A stretch of DNA of 64,000 nt, taken from positions 1 through 64,000 of the forward strand of contig CAJNDS010000759.1 in the NCBI GenBank assembly GCA_905221605.1, written 5' to 3'. Below the pieces are notes generated by a model. The model had not been told where the DNA came from, ran no database searches, and was given only the letters and a program-made list of their open reading frames with translations. Made by a program: the position numbers and the translations under genes. This DNA comes from Symbiodinium natans. Its lineage: Eukaryota > Sar > Dinophyceae > Suessiales > Symbiodiniaceae. Each line of letters begins with the position of its first letter. The stretch's first letter is position 1. Below, piece by piece: positions 22,401-31,211 of this stretch.

Positions 22401-25400
22401 GTCGCCAAAATGAAAAGAAGTGCGTGCAAGATGTTGGTGTCATGTGCACTGCTGCCCGCATGTCACGTTTACAGTGCATGGGTGTATGTGGCCTCGTCAG
22501 GTCCAGGTTTTTACCGATCAAGTGCTTTCTGCGTCATTGCCTCCATTTCTTGTCTTGGCCTTATGCAATGGGAAAGACCACGAAGCCCACCAAGACCTCC
22601 AAGAGTGCCGTCATCGCGAAGAAGGGCAAGATGCGTTTGGTTCAGACACGTGTAGCAGTGATGAAATCATTCGGGAAAAAATGCAGTGCCTTCTCGTGGA
22701 CAACGCAAGGAACAGATCAAGTGGAAGCGAACTCTCCCTGAACTTCTTGAAGCCTCGGATCATGGGATCATCCGGCTCTTGATTGCGGACAAGATACTTC
22801 CAAAGTGGGATGGCAAGCGATGCCCCTCTTGCTCGAAAGGAACCTTGTCAAAGCTGTTCGTCGAAAAGCGAACCGGACTTCTCAAGCATCGATGCAGTAG
22901 GAAGACATGTCAGCTGCACATGAACCCCCATCATCTACATCCTCTTTTCACAGAAGGGCACGGTGATCGGTCCAGGTCGCTACAGCTCCAGTCCGCGCTT
23001 CTACTTCTCAAGCTACACAAGGTTCCTCAGAGCACCATCCACTTGTTGCTCGACGTCAACCATAAGTGGATCGAGGACATGGAGTACAAGCTTTGTCGAA
23101 TCCGAAAAGATTTCGTCGAGCAGAAGGAGAAGCACATCCAAATGGGGGGACGGTAAAACCTGGAAGGACGTGGAAGCCGACGAGGCTACGTTCGACAAGC
23201 GGGACATCTCTAAAGACATGGAGTACAAGCACCTCATCAAGTCCCCAAAGGCCACAATGATGTGGGAGCAATGGGCGGGTGTAGTCCAGCGAGGCCGCCC
23301 TGAGACGTTGACCTTGTGCAAGCTCACGCCCAAGATCACGGTAAAGCGTGCCCCGGGCCCCGGAGCAATCCGAAAGGTCGAGTGGAAGACCATGGGTGCC
23401 AAGCTTTTGTCCGGTCGCAAGATTATCTTGCATACTGACTCAGCCAAAAGCTACAAGCTCAAGCTCGACGGGGTTCTTCATGATCGGGTGGTGCACTGCA
23501 AAAAGCAGGTCAAGGTCAATGGGAAGGCGCGTTGGGGGCAGCCCCACTATGTCCGCATCATCAAGCATAAGCTGCCCGGCACAAAGAACAAGACAATCAC
23601 AGTGAAGTCCGGCACCCAGGTCATAGACCGGTGTTGGAGATTCCTAAAGGAACGTGCGCATGTGAATCAGCACGCGAAAGCCGGTAGCTCCTTGCTGAGA
23701 GCCAAGCTGCGAAGCGCCCAGTATGAATACTGGAATCGCAGTAAGGACTTGTGGCTGGCATGCGGAGAGCTATGCTCCCATGTCATGAGAAAGTTCTTGT
23801 CGTAGGCTTCCTTCGTCCACAGGATATGGCGTCTCGGTAGTCCATATTCTCTATCCAATCCAGACCAACCGCGCTCGCAGGTAAAATTCACGCATCCGAC
23901 ATCGCAATAGTTCGACCACACACAATGCCATAAGATCTGAAAATGGCATCTGATTTTGCAATAGTTCAACCACACACAACGCCATAAGACCTGAAAATGT
24001 AATTCTTGGAAGTTAATCTCGTGGTCGTTCAACCATACACGACGCGGTAAAACCTTTAAAGGTAGATTCTCCAGGGGGGGGTAGCATATATATATATATA
24101 TATATTTCTACACATATACATAGACGTAAATAACTGAATAGATGCCCCAGACCTATGGTGCAATCCCAACTGGTGTCCAGTGGTCCTAGAGCAGTTTCTG
24201 GCTTCACGGAGGTTTTGGGCGCGTGCTGTGCTGTAGCTACTATTTGCTTAAGAACCCCTCCCCCCCCTCCCACCCCCCCCCCAAAAAAAAAAAAAAAAAA
24301 AACAAAAGAACACATGGAACATGTTCTTCCTTCTAAGGGCATGTAGGGACTACTAATTATCTTAGTTTGTTGGAGGGGGGGTTATTTTTAAGCAAATGGT
24401 AGTTTAGCGCTTGGGATTTGGCGCTTGGCGCTGTTTTGCGTTCTAGTCGCTAGGTGTATCTCGGTTGTATGTTGCTTTCGCAGTTCTACCTCCGAAGGAA
24501 CTCATACATAACTTACTGGTCCTTAGTAGGGAATGAGGAAATTAACCACCTTATATCCCCCCATATATACCCTTCAAGGGATTTTTAGTGTACCTACTTT
24601 CCCACATTCCGTACTAAGAAGAGCCACTAGCATGTGGGATTCGCTCCGGCACTTCTATAGCTGGTAATCCCTGAAACCGAAACATGGTTTGGGGTTTAGG
24701 GTTTCGGGGGTTTAGGGTTGATAGCCTAACATAAATCTAAATTCGAAACCCTAAACCCTCAAACCCCAATGGCATTGTGAAGGGGAGCTTTGGAAAGGAG
24801 CTTTTGGCATGCGGGGTTTGGGGATGGTTCGGGGTCTGAGAAGAAGGTCGGCTTGAATTGAAAGCTTCTTGCAATCCCGAGGCCTACGAAACATTGCAGG
24901 TTTTAGGGTTTTGGGATGAAGGTGCAGGGCTTCAGGGCGAGAACCGAGCCGGGGCAGTCGAGGAAGTAATCCTGGACCCCCTATATGGGGGGGTTTCCGA
25001 AGAGAGGGGTACCCTTTTGTGGGGTTCCTTTAAGGAGATTCTATTCTATTGCAGTTAGACCCGTTGTGGTAGCAGACGGGTTCGGTTGGAGCCGGTTGCT
25101 CGAAGTTAAGTAGGGGGGCTGCTCGAGCTTGGCTCCTGAGTAAACCCTAAAACCCTAAAACCTTAACACCCTAAACCCTAAATTTTGAACCCTCAACTAC
25201 GTTTTTTTCAGTGTATGGCATCATGATAGACTTATAAATTCTATTGGGGATGCAGGAGAAAGGCAGCAGCTTGTACTGCGGGTTGGAACCCCAAACCCTG
25301 AACCCAATGTCTTTCGAAGTAATCCTTCAGACTCGCTGTTGGGACTCAGGAGTGTAAGGGTTACGGGCCTTAGGTGTCAGGACTTAGGAGCTCTTTGGGG

Positions 25401-28400
25401 ATCAAGGTTCAGGAATCAAAACTTAGGGCTTAGGGTTTAGGACTTCAGAGACCTTAGAGTTAAGGGCTTTTGGGTTTGAAGTTTGGACATCACTACGCCC
25501 CCTAAACCGCCGCCGAGGCGTGTTCACAAGAAGCACGGCAAGCGTTTGTGTGAACAGTGCGCCGTTGAAGTGTGCTCCCAATGCAAGCGACCCATGACAA
25601 CAGGAGGCCTTGAGGGACAAGAAATCTGAGATTTTGTGCCCCTATTTAAACGTCCTGAAGCCTAATTACCTTAGATTAGGCTGCAGGGTTGTGTTCGGCC
25701 CCAGGGGTTCTCCTCGTTTTACAGCTAACTTCCCTCAACCCTAAACCCTAAACCCTAGACCCTAAGCTCTAAACCCTAAACCCTAAACCCTAAACCTTGG
25801 TTTCAGTTTTTTGTGTTAGGGGCGAGGGTAGGGTTGGCAGCAATCCTTGCAGACAAGCCAGTCTTGAGACAGATGCAGCCTTGACTGACCGAGTTTCGGT
25901 TTAGGGTTTAGGGTTTAGGGTTTAGGGTTTAGGGTTTAGGGTTTAGGGTTTAGGGTTTAGGGTTTAGGGTTTAGGGTTTAGGGTTTAGGGTTTAGGGTTT
26001 AGGGTTGTTTAGGCTTTCGGGTTTAGGGTTTAGGGCCGCTCATGCTAACAGTCCTTAATAGAGATTATAGTACACCTTATTATAGTCCCTATTACGGACT
26101 GTTAGTAAACGGGGGAACATCCCAAAAGTGAACCCGATGTACCCTGAAAGAAGGGAGATGTGCCATGGTTCTTGGCATTTGTTTCATTGTTTTGAGGGCC
26201 TATGGGTAGGTTACTCTAGGTATGACACAGGAGCCTTCAATGGTCAGCACTGGTGCAACGACTGCTTCGTGTGCAGCAGCTGCCAATGCAAGCTCGACGC
26301 AGCGTACACGTCGCGAGCTGCTGCAGCTGCAACATAGGCATAAATCCTCAACCCGGATTAACTCCTAAACCTCTAAACCCTCAACCCTCTTGGAAGCTCT
26401 TTTGACTTAGTAAGTCTACTAAACCCCCAGAAACCCCATTATACTCCACATAACCCACCTTACTAACCCTACTTACTAAGTCAAAAGGGCACCCAAGTAA
26501 GAGCCCAGTGTATAGGTCTTGCAAAAGGGAAGGATGGGACTCAGACTCTGGTTTAGGGTTTAGGGTTTAGGGTTTAGGGTTTAGGGTTTAGGGTTTAGGG
26601 TTTAGGGTTTAGGGTTTAGGGTTTAGGGTTTAGGGTTTAGGGTCTCCCGAAAAAGGCAGTCTTTATTGCTTTGGCTCAGGCGATTGGATGGGACACACCC
26701 TCCTTCGGCTGAACACGGGTTTAAGGGCTTCAGGGTTTTAGGGTATCCTAAGCCCTAAACCTTAAACCCTACACCCGAAACCTTGGCTAAACTTAACCAA
26801 ATCCCTTTAGGTCTTGCGGTTTTTTCGGTCTGGGGCAGTGGGACCCAGACTACTTACTCCCACCCTGAAGACCACCTGGCAGAAAAGGCCCAAATCGGAT
26901 GTTTGGACCTATTGTGGGTCGGGGTTTAGGGTTCAGGGTTCAGAATTCGGGGTTCAGGGTTCAGGGTTAAAAACCCTAAACCCTAAAAGCTGAACCCAAT
27001 AAAAAAAAAAAAACGGATATTGAACTCTCCAAGAAAGGACATGCCGAACCGGATCTTCTGCAAGGACTGCCTCTCCCATCGGTGCAGCCCGGACCGTTTC
27101 GGGTTTAGGGCTTCGGAGACCGGCTTAGGGAGTGCTTAGGGTTTAGGGATTCGGGTTTAGGGTTTAGGGTTCTTAGGGTTCTTAGGGTTCTTAGGGTTCT
27201 TAGGGTTCATAGGGTTCATAGGGTTCATAGGGTTCATAGGGTTCATAGGGTTCACAGGATTTTTTAGGGTTTAGGGTTTAGAACGTCTCGCCGCGCAGAC
27301 AGCGTAAGTAGTATGCGGAAATGGCGCCCCCCGAAACACCCGAAGTTTGGGTGGGGGAAGGGGGGGGGGGGAGGGGGGGAGGGGGGGGGGGGGAGGGGGG
27401 GGGGGAGGGGGAGGGAGGGGGGCATTGGTTTCTTTCTCCACTCCGCTGTGAGCTTTCACAGGCCACCCCGCCTTCAAACCATCGCCTTTTAGGGGGTAGG
27501 GCTGCCGCCCTCAATTCCCACCGTGTCCTTCACTTTTCAGGCGTTCCCACACAGACAGGATCCCAAAAACGTAGAGCTTTGACCGGAGCCCTAAACCCTA
27601 AACCCTCAACCCTAAACCCTAAACCCCGGGATTCGGGACGCGCGTAGCGATTGAGAGATCCGTCGCCAGCCGAGCTTCTGGCTCCGGAGTGCTCGAAGCT
27701 CACTGGGTTTAGGGCAATTTAAGGGTTTAGGGGTTTAGGGGTTTAGGGATTAGGGGTTTAGGGTTTAGGGCTTAGGGTTTACATTTTAGGGTTTTGGGTG
27801 TAGGGTTTAGGGTTTAGGGCTTAGGTGGGTTTAGGGGCTCCGACCTTCGGGCTTCCTTGCAGACTGAGGTAGCACTTGCCAGAAGGTCATCCAGGGCCGG
27901 TCTATGCAGCGTGGCCTGCAGTTGCTTGCACTTGGGGTTTAGGGTTGAGGGCTTAGGGCTTAGGGTTTAGGGTTTAGGGTTTAGGGTTTAGGGTTTAGGG
28001 CTTAGGGCTCAGGGTTTAGATGACCCCAAACCTCCTGACGAATTTCAGCGCCCGACCGCAAACGGAAGCTAGCAAGAGCACAAAAACACGACCAAACCCT
28101 ACAGCCCGAAACCCTAAGCCCAAATCCTCAGACGCGCCTGGGTCGAGGAATTTCGAGGGCCAGCACTACTGCCTGGAGCCACGGCGGCAATAGCACCAAG
28201 CCGGTGCCGGGTTCTTATGATATCATAAGACCAGCAGGCTTCAGTGTCAGGCCTCTTGGGTATTCAATTTGGGCCTTAGGACTCTTAGGGGTATTGCGGT
28301 TTGGGTGTTGGAGGCCTCAACCCCCAAGCCCTAGACCAAGGAGTTTCTGGTTGATCCCTAAGCTCTAAAGCCCTACAGCCCTAGGGTTTGCAGAGTGATT

Positions 28401-29305
28401 CAGGGTGCCGTAGTAAGGGGTAACCCTAAACTCTAAACCCTAAACCCTAAACCCCAAACCTACCAGGGGTGTTTTGGGCTCTTGGATGCATCTTATCTAG
28501 GGCAGAGTTTCAGGGTGGGGCACCTTCCCTCCATATACCCCCCTACTAGGACCCGGAGTAGGCCCTTATTAGGATTGGGGTTCCCTTAGAATCCCCTTAA
28601 AACGAATAAGGGCACCCTTTATATTCCTAGGTTACTCCTGGGTCTGGCTTTTGTCCTTCTCTGAGCGGGCTCCATAATGAGGATTATAGTATTTTCGGGT
28701 ATATTCAGGGTTCCCCACTTGGGGGAAATACCGGCTGGCTCAATTTCTCTAATTGCCCGCAAAGACCCTAAACCCTAAACCAAAAACCTAAACCCTAAGC
28801 CCGAAACCCTAAACCCTAAACCAAGTCGGGCCACTGAGGAGTGTTTCGTCTGCTGTCGCTGCGGTCTGAGCTTTCCAGATGGGCGGGTCTACAAGAAGGC
28901 CTGTCCTAGAAAGGCAAAGGGTTTAGGGTTTACGGTTTACGCATTAGGATTAGGGTTTAGGGTTTAGGGTTTAGGGTTTAGGGTTTAGGGTTCTTCCCTT
29001 ATTGGGGGTTATACGTAGGCCCTCCAAACTAAGAAAGGGTACCCTTTCTATTCCTCGGTTTCTGATGCAGCGGAAGGCCCAAACCCGAACCCGTGTAGTA
29101 GGGGCCCAAAAAGCCACATAAACATAAGGATCCTACTGTTGGGCAGAAGGGCCGGATTCCGAAAACCTTTCTTTAGGATCTTTATATGTTTATGTGTTTT
29201 TTTGGGGCCCGATGTGTGCAGGAGAGTGGCAAGGTGTGTAGTCGCTGCATCCACCGTCCCGTGGACGTTGCCGAGAGCCAGCAGCTACTTGCCGAGATCG
29301 GTTGA
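16317..29305 (+). CDS. LIM-domain protein gene, dispersed short exons (span)
   Basis: At least eight + strand segments encode LIM zinc-finger pieces in the right order, separated by telomere-like arrays, MITEs and one 5-kb transposon. The first two join to CAAC-x18-HPQC-x2-C, the classic LIM spacing. The last reads through CSRC to a stop at 29303-29305. LIM domains bind two zinc ions and mediate protein-protein contacts, often in cytoskeletal or signalling scaffolds. Exon borders were chosen by AG|G acceptors and loss of the LIM pattern, so they are approximate and exons are probably missing. The gene could be a decayed copy. Confidence 0.65.
16415..16815 (+). repeat. Compound TTTAGGG / TATAGGG / TCTAGGG array
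   Basis: About 400 bp of telomere-like repeats. GGGTTTATAGGG and AGGGTCT variants are grouped in higher-order blocks that recur, for example the TATAAGGTTTCGGG boundary near 16560, 16680 and 16765. Confidence 0.9.
16816..17730. other. Intron-like stretch with partial MITE
   Basis: Contains a partial family C MITE (about 16981-17045: TGCATATACCCTGGAAGGGA and ATTCCCAACTAAGAGACCAG) and an AT-rich tract at 17570-17690. The 114-codon minus frame at 17105-17449 has no recognisable family. No supported gene. Confidence 0.5.
17732..17790 (+). CDS. LIM exon: HPQCLTC
   Basis: Reads YMRFDGHVYHPQCLTCQDL. The His and Cys ligands of the first finger and the first Cys of the second are present. The acceptor CAAG|G starts it, and a TTTAGGG array begins at 17797. 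Confidence 0.65.
18322..18455. mobile_element. MITE family B, copy 2
   Basis: ATGGTCCCTTGCCTCCTTAA, GGGTTCTGAAGTATGGGCCC and the right end GGGATCATGTAACTACCCTG match the family. A truncated relative lies at 18624-18670. Confidence 0.8.
18456..19076. other. Intron-like DNA with CCCTAAA arrays, poly-T and TA-rich target region
   Basis: CCCTAAA runs at 18670-18790 and 18870-18900 precede an unassigned segment at 18901-18940. A 22-base T run (about 18941-18962) and an AT/TA-rich tract follow, into which the transposon is inserted. Confidence 0.6.
19086..19110 (+). repeat. Left terminal inverted repeat of the transposon
   Basis: GGTA-C9-TGGAGAATCTACC, followed by CTCCAGAGG. It pairs with 24061-24084 except for one C in the homopolymer and the outermost base. 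Confidence 0.85.
19289..19338 (+). promoter_or_regulatory. Three 19-bp-spaced TTATAAGCAG repeats upstream of ORF1
   Basis: GTTTATAAGCAG at 19289, then GCTTATAAGCAG at 19308 and 19327, exactly 19 bp apart. The core GCTTATAAGC is palindromic. The array lies about 170 bp before the ORF1 start. It could be a promoter or a binding site for an element-encoded protein. Confidence 0.65.
19512..20285 (+). CDS. Transposon ORF1: Ser-rich protein of unknown function, internal TGA
   Basis: The ATG frame runs 201 codons to TGA at 20115-20117. It then stays open in the same frame for 55 more sense codons to TAA at 20283-20285, with clearly protein-like content (DWHDLAASCVHILRDSQNNA, KRRIANDLLQSIKASKAQWD). 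Residues 60-115 are a mixed helical segment (KQDLTSHQVQSHVIYLQHKF). Residues 120-201 are Ser/Thr/Pro-rich with a repeated SxxLAI(A/T)(D/N)EP motif and a poly-Ser end. The TGA could be a CGA-to-TGA mutation or readthrough. A CAG|GTAAG splice-like site lies at the very end. No known family is recognised. Confidence 0.55.
20371..20420 (+). promoter_or_regulatory. Three 19-bp-spaced GCTTATAA(A/G)CAG repeats upstream of ORF2
   Basis: GCTTATAAACAG at 20371, GCTTATAAGCAG at 20390 and GCTTATAAACAG at 20409. Spacing and copy number are the same as upstream of ORF1. A TATATATGG box follows at about 20441, some 75 bp before the ORF2 start. Confidence 0.7.
20517..22265 (+). CDS. Transposon ORF2: P-loop NTPase resembling SF3 helicases, one frameshift
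   Basis: The frame opens at ATG 20517. Walker A GRAGIGKT is at residues 288-295. Walker B PVILDD is at about 339-344, and a motif-C-like VKILLNN at 381-387 follows ARYRAAKFVRNQ. This order and spacing resemble superfamily 3 helicases of Rep proteins, but no HUH nuclease motif is visible in the N-terminal 280 residues. The frame closes at 21998 after a nonsense tail. From about 21910 the -1 frame continues with convincing protein (AYHKSFHSKYKDGIYAKYSG, then an acidic tail with DDDADEEAA) to about 22265, where CCAG|GTTTAT could be a splice donor. A role in element replication or transposition is inferred. An AAA+ ATPase of IstB type is an alternative. Confidence 0.6.
22568..23805 (+). CDS. Transposon DDE transposase, IS1595/Merlin-like, two +1 frameshifts
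   Basis: About 412 residues once two shifts are allowed. Segment 1 starts at ATG 22568 (MGKTTKPTKTSKSA, basic). The frame moves by one at a six-A run near 22675-22680. Segment 2 has a zinc ribbon (CPSC...HRCSRKTC) and helix-rich LLDVNHKWIEDMEYKLCRIR. A six-G run near 23144-23150 shifts the frame again. Segment 3 carries the first Asp/Glu in KDVEADEATFDKR, the second Asp in IILHTDSAKSYK, and a C-terminal VIDRCWRFLKERAHVNQHAK block. DDE enzymes of this family cut the element ends and join them to target DNA. Both shifts are single extra bases in homopolymers, so sequencing error, slippage or decay are all possible. Confidence 0.8.
23904..24046 (+). repeat. Subterminal direct repeats at the right end
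   Basis: CAATAGTTCGACCACACACA, its relative CAATAGTTCAACCACACACA 54 bp later, and GTTCAACCATACACGACGC a further 63 bp on, each followed by a GCCATAAGA or CGGTAAAAC motif. They lie between the transposase stop and the right terminal repeat, where transposases usually bind. Confidence 0.75.
24061..24084 (-). repeat. Right terminal inverted repeat of the transposon
   Basis: GGTAGATTCTCCA-G8-TAG is the inverted partner of 19087-19110. CATATATAT and a longer TA run follow. Confidence 0.85.
24514..24630. mobile_element. MITE family C, copy 1
   Basis: Left end ACTGGTCCTTAGTAGGGAAT and right end ATTCCGTACTAAGAAGAGCC are inverted relatives. The centre CCCATATATACCCTTCAAGG is shared with the copy at 31711-31817. 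Confidence 0.75.
25073..25125 (+). ncRNA. Possible 5S rRNA-like fragment
   Basis: GCTCGAAGTTAAGTAGGGGG followed by CTGCTCGAGCTTGG resembles the internal promoter region of 5S rRNA (CTCGGAAGTTAAGCAGGG ... TACTTGG). The rest of a 5S gene is not visible, so it is a relic at best. Confidence 0.25.
25518..25600 (+). CDS. LIM exon: end of one LIM domain and start of the next
   Basis: Reads VHKKHGKRLCEQCAVEVCSQ continuing CKRPMTTG. CEQC closes one zinc finger and CSQC opens the next LIM. The acceptor is CCGAG|G. Confidence 0.65.
25899..26005 (+). repeat. TTTAGGG array
   Basis: About 15 perfect copies. The segment before it (about 25830-25898) is unique, preceded by CCCTAAA at 25735-25795, and could be a short exon, but no frame is recognisable. 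Confidence 0.9.
26036..26123. mobile_element. MITE family D, copy 1
   Basis: ATGCTAACAGTCCTTAATAG at the left and GGACTGTTAGTAAACGGGGG at the right are inverted, ending AACATCCC. Copies 2 and 3 are at 34842-34945 and 45761-45854. Confidence 0.8.
26231..26335 (+). CDS. LIM exon: central zinc ligands
   Basis: Reads GQHWCNDCFVCSSCQCKLDA followed by AYTSR. The LIM consensus here is WH-x2-C-x2-C-x2-C; the usual His is replaced by Cys, which can still bind zinc. A stop follows an Ala-rich run at 26334, so the true exon probably ends at about 26318. Confidence 0.65.
26392..26512. mobile_element. MITE related to 15483-15605
   Basis: TTGGAAGCTCTTTTGACTTAGTAAG at the left and CTTACTAAGTC-AAAAGGGCACCCAAG near the right are inverted. 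The middle CATAACCCACCTTACTAACC is shared. A TTTAGGG array follows at 26550-26645. Confidence 0.7.
27036..27102 (+). CDS. LIM exon: IFCKDCLSHRC
   Basis: Reads KDMPNRIFCKDCLSHRCSPD. CKDC closes a LIM domain. TTTAGGG repeats begin at the 3' edge (27103). Confidence 0.55.
27103..27285 (+). repeat. TTTAGGG array grading into AGGGTTCTT and AGGGTTCAT repeats
   Basis: Telomere-like copies change to four TTAGGGTTC copies and then six CATAGGGTT copies. Different sequence variants have been amplified side by side. Confidence 0.85.
27355..27425. repeat. Poly-G tract with A interruptions
   Basis: About 65 bp of G-runs separated by single A or GA. The Gly-rich and Pro-rich frames across it are artefacts. 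Confidence 0.9.
27590..28147. other. Telomere-like arrays with two unassigned unique segments
   Basis: Segments 27640-27705 (frame RDPSPAELLAPECSKLT) and 27845-27932 lie between CCCTAAA and TTTAGGG arrays and could be exons. No family is recognised. Confidence 0.35.
28148..28185 (+). CDS. LIM exon fragment: FEGQHYCLEP
   Basis: After CGAG|G the frame reads NFEGQHYCLEPRRQ and then stops. GQHYC resembles the sequence ahead of the last Cys pair of a LIM domain. Short and tentative. Confidence 0.4.
28517..28650. mobile_element. MITE, family F-like
   Basis: ACTAGGACCCGGAGTAGGCC at the left and CCTAGGTTACTCCTGGGTCT at the right are inverted. AAGGGCACCCTTTATATTCC recurs near 41145 (second copy 41085-41195). 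Confidence 0.7.
28826..28905 (+). CDS. LIM exon: ECFVCCRCGLSFPDGRVYKK
   Basis: The frame has the Cys-x2-Cys-x2-Cys of a LIM second finger and the DGRVYKK strand before the closing Cys pair. It follows CCCTAAA (28760-28825); TTTAGGG starts at 28918. Confidence 0.65.
29221..29305 (+). CDS. LIM terminal exon with stop codon
   Basis: After GTGCAG|G the frame reads ESGKVCSRCIHRPVDVAESQ and QLLAEIG, then TGA at 29303-29305. CSRC completes the LIM domain begun in the 28826 exon (GRVYKK + ESGKVCSRC). A TTTAGGG run follows. Confidence 0.6.
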
Positions 29306-29606
29306 GGGTTTTGGGTTTAGGGTTGGTAATCAGGTAGCTTACAGTGGTAATCCTAAGCCCTAAACCCTAAACCTTGAACCTTAAACCCTATTATGGATAC
29401 CCCATAGTCAAGGAATATGAGCCTGCACAGTATCTGCAGCGTCCTCTCAAACCAGTGGAGGGCTCGATCTAGCCTGCCTAGAAACTTATACATGATACCT
29501 CAACAAAGTAACAGTGTGGCCTTAAATCATTGGCACGCTTCCTTTTTCCAGGCAGTAGATGCATGGTCCCTTCATATGGTCATAATATGGTCCCTTAACA
29601 TGGTCC

Positions 29607-29709
29607 CTTAATACGGTCCCTTACCTTCTTCAAAGGGCCCTTGGATTTTTGTAGGGCATACATCCCCATATAAGGGCCCATGCTAAATGACCATGTACTT
29701 GTAGCTACA
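29607..29709. mobile_element. MITE family B, copy 3
   Basis: ATACGGTCCCTTACCTTCTT, GGGCCCTTGGATTTTTGTAGG and AAGGGCCCATGCT with a terminal CCATGTA match family B. Confidence 0.7.
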
Positions 29710-30264
29710 GTCATTCCTCTGAGGGCTGATCCGGTAAAACATCCGCGCTCTTTGGGCTTACCCAGCTTGCCCATGGAAATACAAGCAAATTGCTTCTTCG
29801 TTTCTATCAGGCTCTTACCTGTCCTATGAAACCAGCAGACTGAAACCTCTTTTTTTTTAAAATTGTTGTTCGATGATCTTCTTCGGTCCATAGAACCTTA
29901 AGCCTAAACCCCTGAAACCCTAAACGACCTTAACTCCTCAACCTTTGTCTCGTCCCCTCTAGGCCTGCTAGGGTTTACTCTTCGTACTTCAGGGCTTTGA
30001 CCAAAACCGCCTCCTGACCTGCGATATGGGGTGGTTTGGCCTACTTGTCATCTGCCAGTTTCTGAGCTTGGCCGTCTAGGATTTAGGGAACTCTACACCC
30101 TAAACCCTACACCCTACACCCTAAACCCTAAACCCTTTGGGTTATCGGGTTGGAGGTGGCTCGTGATTCAAATTCAAACCTCTCCGACATGAGGCCACCA
30201 CCCGCTGTGGAGACCGACGTTCGTCGACGAGCCTTGGCGCGGCGTTGTATTGGGCCGGGAAGGC

Positions 30265-30366
30265 ATATGGGGGTTTACGAAAATAGGGGTACCTTTGTGA
30301 TAAGGGGACCCAACTATTTGGGGGGGTTTATTTTTAGGGGTCCCCTGCTTTCGTAAACCCCCATAT
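30265..30366. mobile_element. MITE family E, copy 1
   Basis: Terminal inverted repeat ATATGGGGGTTTACGAAA with the inverse TTTCGTAAACCCCCATAT. The copy at 37747-37851 has the same ends, and 43999-44103 is a diverged copy. Confidence 0.85.
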
Positions 30367-31123
30367 TCTCCAGCCTTGTGTGTACTGTTACGTGAATCTG
30401 CTTAAGAACTTCTTGCCATCACTTGGGGCGGGAAAGGTTCTTGCGCGTCGTTCCTGTCAAGCCCATATTCTTGTGCTCCACAGGCACCCGGAAAAAGGGT
30501 AAGACAGGTTTGTTGTTGCGTTTCGATCGGCTGAACAGGCTGTTGAAGACGGCCTGATCTCCCCAAAACTGCAAAATCAACACCTGACCATCACGCCATC
30601 CCCACTTTCGGGTTTTCCCTTAAGCCTCAAACCCTGGCCAAGGCCTCGTGGTGAAAGCGGCCAAAGACTCTGATACAGCTCCTTGGTTTAGGGTTTAAGG
30701 TGGCTTACTCATTCCTACAATCGACACTCTCCAGGAACTGCCAAATTGATCTCCAGGATGCGGAAAAGTCACCTGAAACGCTGGGAGCCCTGGGAAAAAT
30801 GTCTGTAGCATCTCTGAACTGTCGTGCTTCGGGGCCCCTCTAGGATTTTGTGGCCCAGCGTAACCCGTGCACCCTGTAATGCCGAGGCATGCAACGTGTT
30901 GACTGCGTAGATTCTGCTACCCTAAGTAGGGCCAGCGGGTAAGAAGAGTAAGGATCGATACGAAGGGCCCTCGGAAGAAAGATGCCCAAGCCCCCTAAAC
31001 CCCTAAGCCCCCAAGCCCCAAACCCGAAACCCTAAACCCTCAACCCACAACCCCAACACCCTACAAAAACCCCAGCACCCTAAACCCGAAAACCCATAAC
31101 CCCAACAACCTAAACCCTAAACC

Positions 31124-31211
<88 letters not shown>

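Larger units (their letters stand above)
19077..24093 (+). mobile_element. IS1595/Merlin-like DNA transposon with helicase-like passenger
   Basis: The element spans 19086-24084. Its ends are inverted: GTA-C9-TGGAGAATCTACC on the left and, read from the right end inward, CTA-C8-TGGAGAATCTACC. CATATATAT flanks both sides (19077-19085 and 24085-24093), consistent with a 9-bp target duplication, though the site is low-complexity. Three + strand genes lie inside: a Ser-rich ORF, a P-loop NTPase and a DDE transposase. The 24-bp ends, 9-bp duplication and transposase type fit the Merlin superfamily. The two extra ORFs are not standard Merlin content. The telomere-like repeats and MITEs that fill the surroundings are absent from the element. 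Confidence 0.8.
24094..25517. other. Intron-like DNA: homopolymers, MITEs and short telomere-like runs
   Basis: A C-run passing into an A-run at about 24258-24302. A family C MITE at 24514-24630. TTTAGGG near 24690 and CCCTAAA near 24745 and 25145. A partial family E MITE at 24979-25056, and a 5S-like fragment at 25073-25125. No coding frame is supported before the LIM exon at 25518. Confidence 0.6.
29306..31204. other. Intergenic or intronic DNA with MITEs and a CCCTCAA array
   Basis: Holds a family B MITE (29607-29709), CCCTAAA at 30090-30135, a family E MITE (30265-30366) and, from 31000, degenerate CCCTAAA followed by about 13 CCCTCAA copies (31125-31210). The segment 30150-30245 has an open frame (SNLSDMRPPPAVETDVRRRA) that might be an exon. 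Confidence 0.5.

Noticed and set aside
22323-22782. Alternative frames overlapping the transposase start
   Set aside because: Composition is not protein-like compared with the basic N-terminus from ATG 22568 and the zinc-ribbon frame that follows.
20472-23447. Minus-strand frames within the transposon (for example 21110-21676 and 23013-23447)
   Set aside because: Shadows of the plus-strand genes; no recognisable motif.
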